Source of the DNA: CAYNRE01 sp964399535
GTDB lineage: Bacteria > Planctomycetota > Planctomycetia > Pirellulales > CAYNRE01
NCBI GenBank assembly: GCA_964399535.1
Contig: CAYNRE010000009.1
Location: 558,001-622,000 of the forward strand
Direction: 5' to 3'
Length of the DNA stretch: 64,000 nt
The translations under genes and the position numbers were made by a program. Shown piece after piece: positions 47,626-55,412 of this stretch (its first letter is position 1; every line of letters starts with the position of its first letter). A model generated the notes under the pieces. It was not told the DNA's origin. It ran no database searches and saw only the letters and a program-made list of their open reading frames with translations.

Positions 47626-50163
47626 ATGGTGAGCCGACCGGATCCCAGCGCATGGCTTCTCGCCCTTGGGCAGTCCCGCCCCTGCGGCCGGGTAGCTGGC
47701 TGCCTCGCGCTGGCCGTGTCGCTCGTCTTCTCGGGGTGCCAGCCGGCGCCGCTGCGCCCCTGGTGGAAATGGAAGGGGCCTTCGCTCGACGCCGGTGGCG
47801 ACCCCGCCGCCGAAAGTCGAGTCGAAACGCCAGCCAAGCCGGCCGAGAAAGAAACGGCTGCCCAGGCCCCCGACTCCTCGCCCGCGAACCCCTTGATCGA
47901 GAAGCTCGCAAGCGACCTTTGGTATCGGGCCGCACAGCCTCTGAGCCCTGCCGGCGATACGCCGGCGCCGTCCAGCGGTGCAACGACCGCGCGCCACTGG
48001 CGGCACGCGTCTGTCGAGGAACTGGCCGTGGCCGAGACGATCTCGCCGGCCGACCTCGCGGCCGCCCTGGCAAATCCGAATCGGGTCGTCCAGGTAAACG
48101 CCACGATCCTGGCCGTTCGCCGCGGGGCGCCAGTCGATCTGGCGCCGCTGGGCCAGGCGGTCGACGACGCGCAGGCCCGGCTTGCGCTGCGCTGCGCCGC
48201 GGCTGAAGCGCTGGCCGCCGCGCCGCGCGACAAGGCCCATGCGATCGTGGTCGCGCGGCTCGACCGAATCGCCCCCCGCGAGGACGGCGAACCGAATCCG
48301 GCCACGCTTCCCAGCGAGCTGCATCGCGAACTGCTGTTGACGTTGGCCGTGTTGGCTACCGCCGACGACGCCGCTCGCTGCGAGTCGCGGCTGCGCGACC
48401 TGGACGCCGGCGTGCGCCTGGCGGCCCTCCAGGCCTGGGCAAACTGTTCGGCGCCGCTCTGCGATCGGGTTCTTGATTTGCGTAGCGACTCGGACCCGCG
48501 GGTTCGCGTTGTCTGGTCGCAGTTGATCGCCGAGCGCGGCCATCCTGCGGCCGAAACCTGGCTCACCGCCATGCTGCGCGACCAGCGAATCGAGGTGCAA
48601 ACGGCGGCCGTCGCGGGGCTCGGCCGGCTGGGCACCCCCTCGGCCCTCGACCAGGTACACCGCCTGGCCACCGACCGCCGCGAGGCCATTCGCGCGGCGG
48701 CGGTCGACGCGCTGGCCGCGGCCGGCGACTGGACCTCGGTGGTGCACGGCGCCGACGACGAGTCGTGGCGCGTTCGCCTGGTGGCCGCCAGGTGCCTGGC
48801 TCGGCATCCCGACGGGCCCGCGCAAGCGGCGGCCGCGCGCCTGGTGGCCGACCCGAGCAGCGAAACCCAAGAGGCCATGATTCGCGCCGCCAGCCATTGG
48901 CCGCTGGAACAGGCCGGCCCCGTCTGGCTCGAGGCCCTCCGTAGCGGCGGCTACCGCACTCGGCAATTGGCGGCCCAATTGCTCCGCGAAAGCTGGCCCC
49001 CGGCGGCCGAATTCTCCTGCGACGCCCCCCAGGAGCGCCGGGCCGAGGTTTTGGCCCAACTCGAGCGCGCTTGGGTGGGTCAGTTCGGCCGCGGCGCCGT
49101 GCAACTGACCCAGGGGCTGGTTGGCGTGGCTGCCCAGGCGGTGTCGGATCAGGTTCCCCCGGAAACCCTGGCCCGCGTCCGGCTGTTGATCGAGGCCTTG
49201 AGCCGGGGCCAGACCGACGACGCCGTTGGGGTCATCTGCCAGGAGTTGATTGCCTCGGGGCCCCCGCTGCTGACCGCGCTGACCGCGCTGGCATTGGAAG
49301 AGCAATTGGGCATTCCGCCGGTGGTGTACCAACGGGTTTTGCCGGCCATCGATCCGCAATTCGCCATCCTGGCCGAGTTGGCCGACTCCGACAACGAGCT
49401 CCGCCGCCAGGCCGCCAGGCGGTTGGCCAAAACCGTAACCGAGCAGCCGCTCACCGCGCTGGCCTTAGAGCGCCTGGCCGCGCTGGCCAATCAGGAAACC
49501 GATCCCGAGGTGTGGACCAACCTGATGGTCGCCGTGGCCGACGACCCTCGCGAAGCCGCCGCTCGGCTGGCCTATGCCGCGGCCCAGCAAGCGGTGGCCG
49601 AAATCCGCCGCCGCTCCTGCGAGTATTTCCAGCGTCATCCCGATCGTCGCGCGGCGCCCACGCTGTTGGCTGCCCTCAACGACCCGCACCGGGCCGTGGT
49701 GCGGGCCGCCGTTCGAGCGCTGGGCCAGCCCGGCATCTTGGACGATCCCAGCCCCTTGGAGCCTTTGTTGCAGTCGCCCGACCGGCACCTGCGCATCGAC
49801 GCGGCCCGCTCGCTGGCCGCGCTGGGGGCCCCCTCGGGTGCGCCGGCCCTGGAGCGCCTCACGCTGGAATCCGACCCCGAGATCGTTCGGTTGGCGATCG
49901 CGGCCATGGGCGAGTTGGGCGACCCGGTGTTCTTGCCAACGCTGATGGCGCTCGTCGACCAGCGCCAAGAGGGAGTTGATCGGGCCGCGGCCGCCGCGCT
50001 CGAAGCGTTGGTGGGCTCGCCGCCGCCGGCCACCACGCCGCTGGGCGTTCCGCTTCCCGATTCCCCCTCCACGCGCTGGAAGGCCTGGTGGGAGGCGGTC
50101 CAACAGCGCGAGATCCCCATGCCGCTGGGTCGCGCCGGCCGAGCTAGGGCTAACGGCCTGTAG
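47626..50163 (+). CDS. HEAT-repeat lipoprotein
   Basis: An 845-residue protein built from many HEAT-like repeats, for example VVQVNATILAVRRGAPVDL, DAGVRLAALQAWANCSAPL, IEVQTAAVAGLGRLGTPSAL, RAVVRAAVRALGQPGILDDP and SDPEIVRLAIAAMGELGDPV. The N-terminal signal has a lipobox-like end VSLVFSGC (about residue 38), so the protein should be lipid-anchored. The start at ATG 47626 is chosen because AGGAG lies ten bases upstream. Residues 45-100 are low-complexity linker. HEAT repeats serve as scaffolds for protein contacts. It follows the secreted helical protein at 46260, and they may form a complex, which is inference. Confidence 0.85.
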   Translation: MVSRPDPSAWLLALGQSRPCGRVAGCLALAVSLVFSGCQPAPLRPWWKWKGPSLDAGGDPAAESRVETPAKPAEKETAAQAPDSSPANPLIEKLASDLWYRAAQPLSPAGDTPAPSSGATTARHWRHASVEELAVAETISPADLAAALANPNRVVQVNATILAVRRGAPVDLAPLGQAVDDAQARLALRCAAAEALAAAPRDKAHAIVVARLDRIAPREDGEPNPATLPSELHRELLLTLAVLATADDAARCESRLRDLDAGVRLAALQAWANCSAPLCDRVLDLRSDSDPRVRVVWSQLIAERGHPAAETWLTAMLRDQRIEVQTAAVAGLGRLGTPSALDQVHRLATDRREAIRAAAVDALAAAGDWTSVVHGADDESWRVRLVAARCLARHPDGPAQAAAARLVADPSSETQEAMIRAASHWPLEQAGPVWLEALRSGGYRTRQLAAQLLRESWPPAAEFSCDAPQERRAEVLAQLERAWVGQFGRGAVQLTQGLVGVAAQAVSDQVPPETLARVRLLIEALSRGQTDDAVGVICQELIASGPPLLTALTALALEEQLGIPPVVYQRVLPAIDPQFAILAELADSDNELRRQAARRLAKTVTEQPLTALALERLAALANQETDPEVWTNLMVAVADDPREAAARLAYAAAQQAVAEIRRRSCEYFQRHPDRRAAPTLLAALNDPHRAVVRAAVRALGQPGILDDPSPLEPLLQSPDRHLRIDAARSLAALGAPSGAPALERLTLESDPEIVRLAIAAMGELGDPVFLPTLMALVDQRQEGVDRAAAAALEALVGSPPPATTPLGVPLPDSPSTRWKAWWEAVQQREIPMPLGRAGRARANGL

Positions 50164-50196
50164 AAGAGTTTCCTCGCGGCCAAATCCCACCGGCTG

Positions 50197-51084
50197 CTAA
50201 CTGAGCCGCACCTGCGAGGCCCGCTCGACTACCCGGGCGACCGCCGCGAAATCGGCTCCGGCTTGTCCCAGGCTCATGGCCGCCGTGTACTGGGCCAGCA
50301 CCGCCGCGGTGACGGGAGCCGACACCCCCTGGCGCATGGCCTGGTCGAAGGCCAGCAGCAGGTCCTTGCGCATCAGTTCGGTGGTAAAGCCCGGCGGGTA
50401 GTTTCCGGCCAACACGAACTTGCGGGCGCGGGCTTCGAACATCGCCGAATTCCCGCTCGAGGCGCTGATCACGTCGGCCAGTTGGTTCATATCCAGCCCC
50501 GCCGAACGACCGAGCACCAGCGCCTCGGCAATCAGCGCCATGACCCCGCCGGCCAGAACCTGGTTGACCAGCTTGGCCGACTGCCCCGCCCCGAGCGGCC
50601 CCAGGTGAAAGACCTTATCGCCCAGGGCGGACAGGATCGGCTGAGCCCGTTGAAACACCTCGCTCGGCCCGCCAACCATAATGGCCAGCGTTGCCGCTTC
50701 GGCTCCCCAGGGTCCTCCGGAGACGGGGGCATCGAGCGTTGCCATTCCGGCCGCGGCCAGCGGCTCGGCCAAGCGGCGAATCGTGTCGGGGCTCACCGTG
50801 CTCATGTCGATCCATATCTTGCCCGGCGCGGCCCCGGCCAAGATTCCCTCGGGCCCCAGCGCCACCTGTTCCACCTGGGGGTCGGCCGTCACGATGGTGA
50901 CCACCCATTGGCTCGCCCGCGCCACCTCGGCCGGGCAAGCGAGTCGCTGGGCTCCAGCGGCCGAAAACTGCCGGGCAACTTCCTCGCGCCGGGTGCTGAA
51001 GCTGAGCGTGTGCCCCGCTTTGAGAAGATTTCGCGCCATGGGCTGGCCCATGGTGCCCAGCCCGACGAAACCGATCGCCGCCAT
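50197..51084 (-). CDS. NAD(P)-dependent beta-hydroxyacid dehydrogenase (HIBADH/GarR family)
   Basis: A 295-residue oxidoreductase of the 3-hydroxyisobutyrate / tartronate semialdehyde reductase family. The cofactor loop is IGFVGLGTMGQPMARNLLKA, the substrate loop is TLDAPVSGGPWGAE, and the catalytic lysine is in GAGQSAKLVNQVLAGGVMA. It converts small hydroxyacids to semialdehydes or the reverse; members are hard to separate by sequence. It starts at ATG 51084 and converges with the HEAT-repeat lipoprotein. The neighbour beyond the divergent region is the PGK-like gene. Confidence 0.9.
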   Translation of the reverse strand: MAAIGFVGLGTMGQPMARNLLKAGHTLSFSTRREEVARQFSAAGAQRLACPAEVARASQWVVTIVTADPQVEQVALGPEGILAGAAPGKIWIDMSTVSPDTIRRLAEPLAAAGMATLDAPVSGGPWGAEAATLAIMVGGPSEVFQRAQPILSALGDKVFHLGPLGAGQSAKLVNQVLAGGVMALIAEALVLGRSAGLDMNQLADVISASSGNSAMFEARARKFVLAGNYPPGFTTELMRKDLLLAFDQAMRQGVSAPVTAAVLAQYTAAMSLGQAGADFAAVARVVERASQVRLS

Positions 51085-51333
51085 CGCTTGTTGCTCCGCT
51101 GCGAGCCGCCCGAGGGACGTTGGTGGTCCGGAGCGGGTGTGATATTGTGAGCGGTCGCCGGGGCCGGCCGCCCGCTGAATTCTTCAACCGGCCGCGAACC
51201 TGGCGACCAGCCAATCGTGGTGGCGATTGTAGTTGGTTGGCCCGGCGGTGCGAAAGCGGTCCTTGCGATCCGCGCCGTGGTGCCAGGCCGGAACGTCTGC
51301 CGACTCAGCAGGATCAAGCAAAGAGGTGCGGCC

Positions 51334-52740
51334 ATGTCGGTGACCGACGAACAACTGGTGAGTTGGTGTCGCGTGCTGCTGGGCGACGACCCGCCCGGCG
51401 GCAAGCTCTCGTTGGAGCAATACCTGGCCGGAATTCCCCGTCTGGATTCGCTGGCCGAAGTGCCCAGCGGAACCGTCGTGCTGGTGCGGGGCGATGTCGA
51501 CGCTAAACCGGGCAAACAAATTGGCGAAGGCGACGTGCGCCTGCGCTCCATGGTCGACACGCTTCGCTTTGGGCAGCAGCGGGGCTGGGTCCAGGTGATC
51601 CTTGGCCACATTGGACGCAAGCCCGAGGGCACTCTCAAGGCGGTCGCCGCGCGGCTCGGCGAGCTGCTCCAGCAGGAAGTGCCGCTGGTGGGCGATTGGC
51701 TCGACGAAGCCACCATGAGCCTGGCCCCCGCGGCTGTCGATCGGGTGCGCTCGGCCGCGCCCGGCAGCGTACTGGTGCTGGAGAACACGCGTCGCTACGG
51801 CGTGGAGCGGGTACTTTGGAAGGCCGAGCCGGCCGACTTGCCTGGCCTGGTACCGTCGCTGGCCAAGCTGGCCAATGCCCTGGCCAGCCGCCTGGGCGAT
51901 GTGTACGTCAACGAGGCCCTGTCGGCGGGCAGCCTCGATTCCTCAAGCACCGTGGTGCCGGCGGCCATGCGGCGGGTGGCTCTGGGCCATTACGTGGCTC
52001 AAGAGTTCGATGGCCCCATGCGCCGCTGCCTCGAGGCCTCGCTCGTGGTCTTCAGCGGGCTCAAAACCGACAAACTCGACGACCTGGAAGCCATGATCGC
52101 CCGGGGCCGTGTGAAACACGTCATCTCGGCGGGTTCGCTCGCCATGGCGCTGAAGAAAGCCGCGGCCAGGCTCGACGGCACCACGTTTTGCGCCGGCCTG
52201 GCCGAGGACCCCGCCCACCAAGACAAGCCCTATTACCTGGCCCCCGACCGGATCGACCAGGCCGAGCGGATGGTTCGGGCCGGACGAGCCAACGGGGTCG
52301 AGTTCGTGCTTCCGGTCGACTTCATCCTGGCCGATGGCCAGGCCGCCGAGGTGATCGGCCCGGCCGATCAACAGTTCGACATCGGCCCTCGCACCCAGCT
52401 GCACTTCGCGGCCGCGGTTGATCGTTTCATCAACGACCACCGCGCCGCGCTCTCGGCCGGAAAGCCGCCGCTGGCGATGTTCCATAACGGCGTCTTCGGC
52501 ATGTTCGAAGACCCGCGGTTCGAGTCGGGGACCCGCCATTTCGTGGGCCAATTGCACCGCATGACCGAAGCGGGGATCGGCGTCTACGTGGGAGGAGGCG
52601 AAGGCGGAACCGCCCTGGAGCGCTACGGCCAGAGCGACTGGGTCACCCATTGCTTTACGGCAGGTGGTACCGTGCTCAACGCCCTGGGCGCGCAACCGGT
52701 GCCGTATTTACAAGCCCTTTGGCTGGCGGCTCGACGGTAA
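51334..52740 (+). CDS. Divergent phosphoglycerate kinase-like protein
   Basis: A 468-residue protein with the PGK fold but altered key residues. Retained: Asp of the RxDxN motif (RGDVDA), the Arg after it (DVRLRSMV), HIGR, the Arg of ENTRRYG, and the late motifs LPVDFILADG and MFHNGVFGMFEDP. Lost or changed: Asn of RxDxN is Asp; the AHRAH segment that supplies Arg 170 is replaced (NEALSAGSLDSSST); GGGD is GGGEGG; the GGAKVSDK lysine region is SGLKTDKLDD. It probably binds a nucleotide or phosphorylated ligand but may not be a glycolytic PGK. The start at ATG 51334 follows AGAGGTG. The stop is three bases before tmk, so it is likely co-expressed with tmk and holB. Confidence 0.82.
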   Translation: MSVTDEQLVSWCRVLLGDDPPGGKLSLEQYLAGIPRLDSLAEVPSGTVVLVRGDVDAKPGKQIGEGDVRLRSMVDTLRFGQQRGWVQVILGHIGRKPEGTLKAVAARLGELLQQEVPLVGDWLDEATMSLAPAAVDRVRSAAPGSVLVLENTRRYGVERVLWKAEPADLPGLVPSLAKLANALASRLGDVYVNEALSAGSLDSSSTVVPAAMRRVALGHYVAQEFDGPMRRCLEASLVVFSGLKTDKLDDLEAMIARGRVKHVISAGSLAMALKKAAARLDGTTFCAGLAEDPAHQDKPYYLAPDRIDQAERMVRAGRANGVEFVLPVDFILADGQAAEVIGPADQQFDIGPRTQLHFAAAVDRFINDHRAALSAGKPPLAMFHNGVFGMFEDPRFESGTRHFVGQLHRMTEAGIGVYVGGGEGGTALERYGQSDWVTHCFTAGGTVLNALGAQPVPYLQALWLAARR

Positions 52741-52743
52741 CCC

Positions 52744-53397
52744 ATGTTTTTCGTCTTCGACGGCATCGACGGCTCGGGCAAGAGCACCCAAAGCCGGCTG
52801 TTCGCCAACTGGCTCGCCGCCCAGGGGCGCGAGGTCGTGGCTTGCCGCGATCCGGGCAGCACCGCCCTGGGGGACCAATTGCGGGCTCTGCTGTTGCACG
52901 ACCGAACAACCTCGATCAGCCGCGTGAGCGAGATGCTGCTTTACATGGCAGCTCGGGCCCAACTGGTCGAAGAGGTAATCCGCCCCGCGCTCGAAGCGGG
53001 TAAGTGCGTGGTTTCCGACCGCTACTTGCTGGCCAATGTGGTCTACCAGGGGCATGGTGGCGGGCTCGACGTGGAACAGCTTTGGCAAATCGGCCGTGTG
53101 GCCACCCAGGCAATCGAGCCGGCGATCACCTTTCTGCTCGACATCGACCCCACCGAAGCCGCACGCCGCATGCAGCGCCCCTTGGACCGCATGGAAAGCC
53201 AAGGACACGAGTTTCGCCAGCGGGTACGCGAGGGCTTTCTGGCCGAGGCCCGGCGCCGGCCCGAGGCCATCCGCGTGGTCCAGGCCGATCGAAGCGAAGC
53301 CGCGATTCAAGAAGAAATTCGCGCCGCTGCCCAAGCGCTGCTGGCCGCGCCGCATGGCGGCCAGCGGCCGACCCCCTCCGCCGCGAGGTCTCCATGA
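52744..53397 (+). CDS. tmk: Thymidylate kinase
   Basis: A 217-residue P-loop kinase that converts dTMP to dTDP for DNA synthesis. The P loop is DGIDGSGKSTQ. The catalytic arginine region RDPGSTALGDQLRALLL corresponds to the DRF/H-type DR(E/P)PG loop, and the substrate and lid segments include SDRYLLANVVYQG, with FLLDIDPTEAARRMQ following. It starts at ATG 52744, three bases after the PGK-like gene. Its stop overlaps the holB start by four bases (ATGA at 53394-53397). The tmk-holB pair is conserved in many bacteria. Confidence 0.93.
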   Translation: MFFVFDGIDGSGKSTQSRLFANWLAAQGREVVACRDPGSTALGDQLRALLLHDRTTSISRVSEMLLYMAARAQLVEEVIRPALEAGKCVVSDRYLLANVVYQGHGGGLDVEQLWQIGRVATQAIEPAITFLLDIDPTEAARRMQRPLDRMESQGHEFRQRVREGFLAEARRRPEAIRVVQADRSEAAIQEEIRAAAQALLAAPHGGQRPTPSAARSP

Positions 53398-54464
53398 GCT
53401 GGGCGGGGCTGGAAGGTCACGACGCGGTCGCGCGCCAATTCCAAAGGCGCCTCGAGCGGGGACGCCTGGCCAGCACCTATCTGTTCCTCGGGCCGCCAGG
53501 CATTGGCAAGCGCAGCTTCGCCCTGCGGCTAGCCCAAACCCTCCTCTGTTCCGACCCCGCGGCCGCCCAGCGGCTCGAACCCTGCGATACCTGCGAAAGC
53601 TGCACCTTGGTCCGGGCCGGAACTCATCCCGATCTGGCCCAGATTGCCCGCCCGCGCGACAAGAGTACGATTCCGCTGGAACTGTTGATCGGCAGCCCCC
53701 AGCGCCGCGGTCAGGAAGGGCTGTGTCGCCATCTGGCCCATCGCCCGTTTATCAGCGGCCGCAAGATCGCCATTATCGACGACGCCGACGATTTAAACGT
53801 CGAGGGGGCCAACGCGCTGCTCAAGACTCTGGAAGAACCGCCCCCCGGCTCGGTGCTGATTCTGGTTGGCACCCAGCTCGACGCGCAGCTACCGACCATT
53901 CGCTCCCGCTGCCAAACGGTTCGCTTCCAGCCGCTGTCAACCGATGTGCTGGCTCAGCTTTTGCTGGCCGAAGAAGTGGTCGCCGAGTTGCCCGAGGCGC
54001 TCCGCCTGGCCTCTCAATCCGGCGGTAGCCTGGAACGCGCCCGCTTGCTGGCGGTGCCCGAGCTGTGGGAGTTTCGCCGGGTGCTGCTGGGAAAGCTGAC
54101 CGCGCGGCCCTTGGCCAGCGTGGTGCTCGCCCGCGAGCTGGTCGCATTCGTCGACGCCGCCGGCAAAGAGGCCTCGCTCCGGCGCACCCGGGCCCGCCAG
54201 GTGCTCGGCTTTTCCTTGGAATTCTTCCGCGAACTGACCCGGGGGGTTTGCGGGCTACCCGCGCCGGCCGACGCCGAGTTGGCCGAGGCCATCGCCCGGG
54301 CTCCCCGCGTCGGGCAATTCGACCTGGCCGCGAGCCTGGCCTGCACCGAGCGCACCCTTGAAGCGCTCGAGCAACTTGACCGCAATGCCCACATCACCAC
54401 GCTGCTGGAAGCCTGGCTCGACGATCTGGCCTCGCGCAGGGCGCCGGCGATCGTGGCCGTTTAG
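53394..54464 (+). CDS. holB: DNA polymerase III delta-prime subunit
   Basis: A 356-residue clamp-loader subunit. Walker A-like TYLFLGPPGIGKRSFALRLA and the zinc-binding cysteines CSDPAAAQRLEPCDTCESC are seen at the N-terminus, with IAIIDDADDLNVEGANALLK (Walker B-like) and the sensor/arginine region LKTLEEPPPGSVLILVGTQ then IRSRCQTVRF. This arrangement is delta-prime or DnaX-like; the context with tmk and the length favour delta-prime. The start at ATG 53394 overlaps the tmk stop (ATGA). The frame continues upstream to 53004 inside tmk, but that is a shadow. Confidence 0.92.
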   Translation: MSWAGLEGHDAVARQFQRRLERGRLASTYLFLGPPGIGKRSFALRLAQTLLCSDPAAAQRLEPCDTCESCTLVRAGTHPDLAQIARPRDKSTIPLELLIGSPQRRGQEGLCRHLAHRPFISGRKIAIIDDADDLNVEGANALLKTLEEPPPGSVLILVGTQLDAQLPTIRSRCQTVRFQPLSTDVLAQLLLAEEVVAELPEALRLASQSGGSLERARLLAVPELWEFRRVLLGKLTARPLASVVLARELVAFVDAAGKEASLRRTRARQVLGFSLEFFRELTRGVCGLPAPADAELAEAIARAPRVGQFDLAASLACTERTLEALEQLDRNAHITTLLEAWLDDLASRRAPAIVAV

Positions 54465-54493
54465 GCCAGGGGCCGTTGGGGCGGCTCGACGAC

Positions 54494-54817
54494 TTATTCG
54501 AGCGGGGCCACGATCGACTGCCCCACGGGGCTCAATCCTCCCGCTTGGGCCGCCGGGGCCGCCGCGTTGGCGCCATTGCCGGGCGGGGTCGCGGGCGCGG
54601 AACCCGGGGGCGGGATCAATTGAATGCCCGGCGCGGCACCTCCGGCAGGTTTGCCGGCGTCGTCCTGGATCTGTTGAATGCGGGCCACGTTCAGGGCGTC
54701 GATCGTTGCCTGTAGCCGCTCTTCGTAGGCACCGGTGCCGCAGCCCAGGCAAGCCGACAAAACGCCGGCGACCAAAACACGGCCAAGACAGCCACTTCCG
54801 GTCAGCGTTGCCTTCAT
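54494..54817 (-). CDS. Small lipoprotein
   Basis: A 107-residue protein with a lipoprotein signal: residues 10-24 (CLGRVLVAGVLSACLGC) give LSAC or CLGC as cleavage site. The mature part holds a short helix, ERLQATIDALNVARIQQIQD, followed by a proline-, alanine- and glycine-rich linker and no recognisable domain. It is probably anchored in an envelope membrane. The start is ATG 54817. Its promoter, TTGACC-17-CAGAAT, lies 40-80 bases upstream. It converges with holB, 29 bases away. Confidence 0.75.
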   Translation of the reverse strand: MKATLTGSGCLGRVLVAGVLSACLGCGTGAYEERLQATIDALNVARIQQIQDDAGKPAGGAAPGIQLIPPPGSAPATPPGNGANAAAPAAQAGGLSPVGQSIVAPLE

Positions 54818-54866
54818 GCTAGCCTCATCCGATAATCAGGCGGAGTCGGATCCCCTTACACTTTCA

Positions 54867-54895
54867 ATTCTGCGTCCGACCACCCCCAGGGTCAA
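54867..54895 (-). promoter_or_regulatory. Promoter of the small lipoprotein gene
   Basis: On the minus strand TTGACC (54895-54890, five of six) and CAGAAT (54872-54867, four of six) are separated by exactly 17 bases. Transcription would begin near 54860, leaving a leader of about 43 bases to ATG 54817. Confidence 0.6.
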
Positions 54896-55063
54896 GCTGA
54901 GGCGGCCGCCCCGAAGCCCGAGTACCTGGCGGTCGCGGGGGGCAAATGGAAGGACCGAGCGGGGTCGCCGAGCGCCCCGACCAGCACGCGCTAGGCGGAT
55001 TTGAGGCAGTCGGCCGCTGGATCGAATGCCGGGCCCTAGCCGAGGCGCCCGTGGAGGCCCGTC

Positions 55064-55390
55064 TTGAAACAGATTGTCGCCGTCGTGAAACCGTACTTGG
55101 TTGAGCAGGTGCTCGAGAGCCTGAAGCGCGCGCCGCTGGAAGCTTGTACGGTCCGCGAAGTCAAAGGCTACGGCCGCCAGAAAAGCTACCTGGATCAATA
55201 CGCCGGCAGCGAGTATGCGCTGGCGTTTCTGCCCAAGGTGGAAATCGAACTTTGGGTCGACGACGCTCGAGTCGACGAGATCGTGCGCAAGATCGTGGAA
55301 GTGGCCCGTACCGGCCGCATGGGCGACGGCAAGATTTTCGTGCTGCCGGCCGACCCGGTTTCAGCCTCTCACAGCACCCGGCGCGGCTGA
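55064..55390 (+). CDS. P-II family nitrogen regulatory protein
   Basis: A 108-residue P-II signal protein that senses 2-oxoglutarate, ATP and ADP. The T loop reads KGYGRQKSYLDQYAGSEYA, and Tyr 46 and Tyr 51 align with those of GlnB; Tyr 51 is the residue uridylylated in proteobacteria. The B-loop/C-loop signature TGRMGDGKIFVLP is at about residue 84. The start is TTG at 55064 with GGAGG six bases upstream; no ATG or GTG fits, so TTG seems real. It faces glnE (convergent), the adenylyltransferase that P-II controls in other bacteria. No amtB or glnA is adjacent, so GlnB or GlnK identity is undecided. Confidence 0.9.
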   Translation: MKQIVAVVKPYLVEQVLESLKRAPLEACTVREVKGYGRQKSYLDQYAGSEYALAFLPKVEIELWVDDARVDEIVRKIVEVARTGRMGDGKIFVLPADPVSASHSTRRG

Positions 55391-55412
55391 GCAACGCGGC
55401 CGTGGCGCGCGG

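Noticed and set aside
47449..49359. Long minus-strand frame opposite the HEAT-repeat lipoprotein
   Set aside because: The plus-strand gene has repeats, a signal peptide and a ribosome-binding site; the other frame does not.
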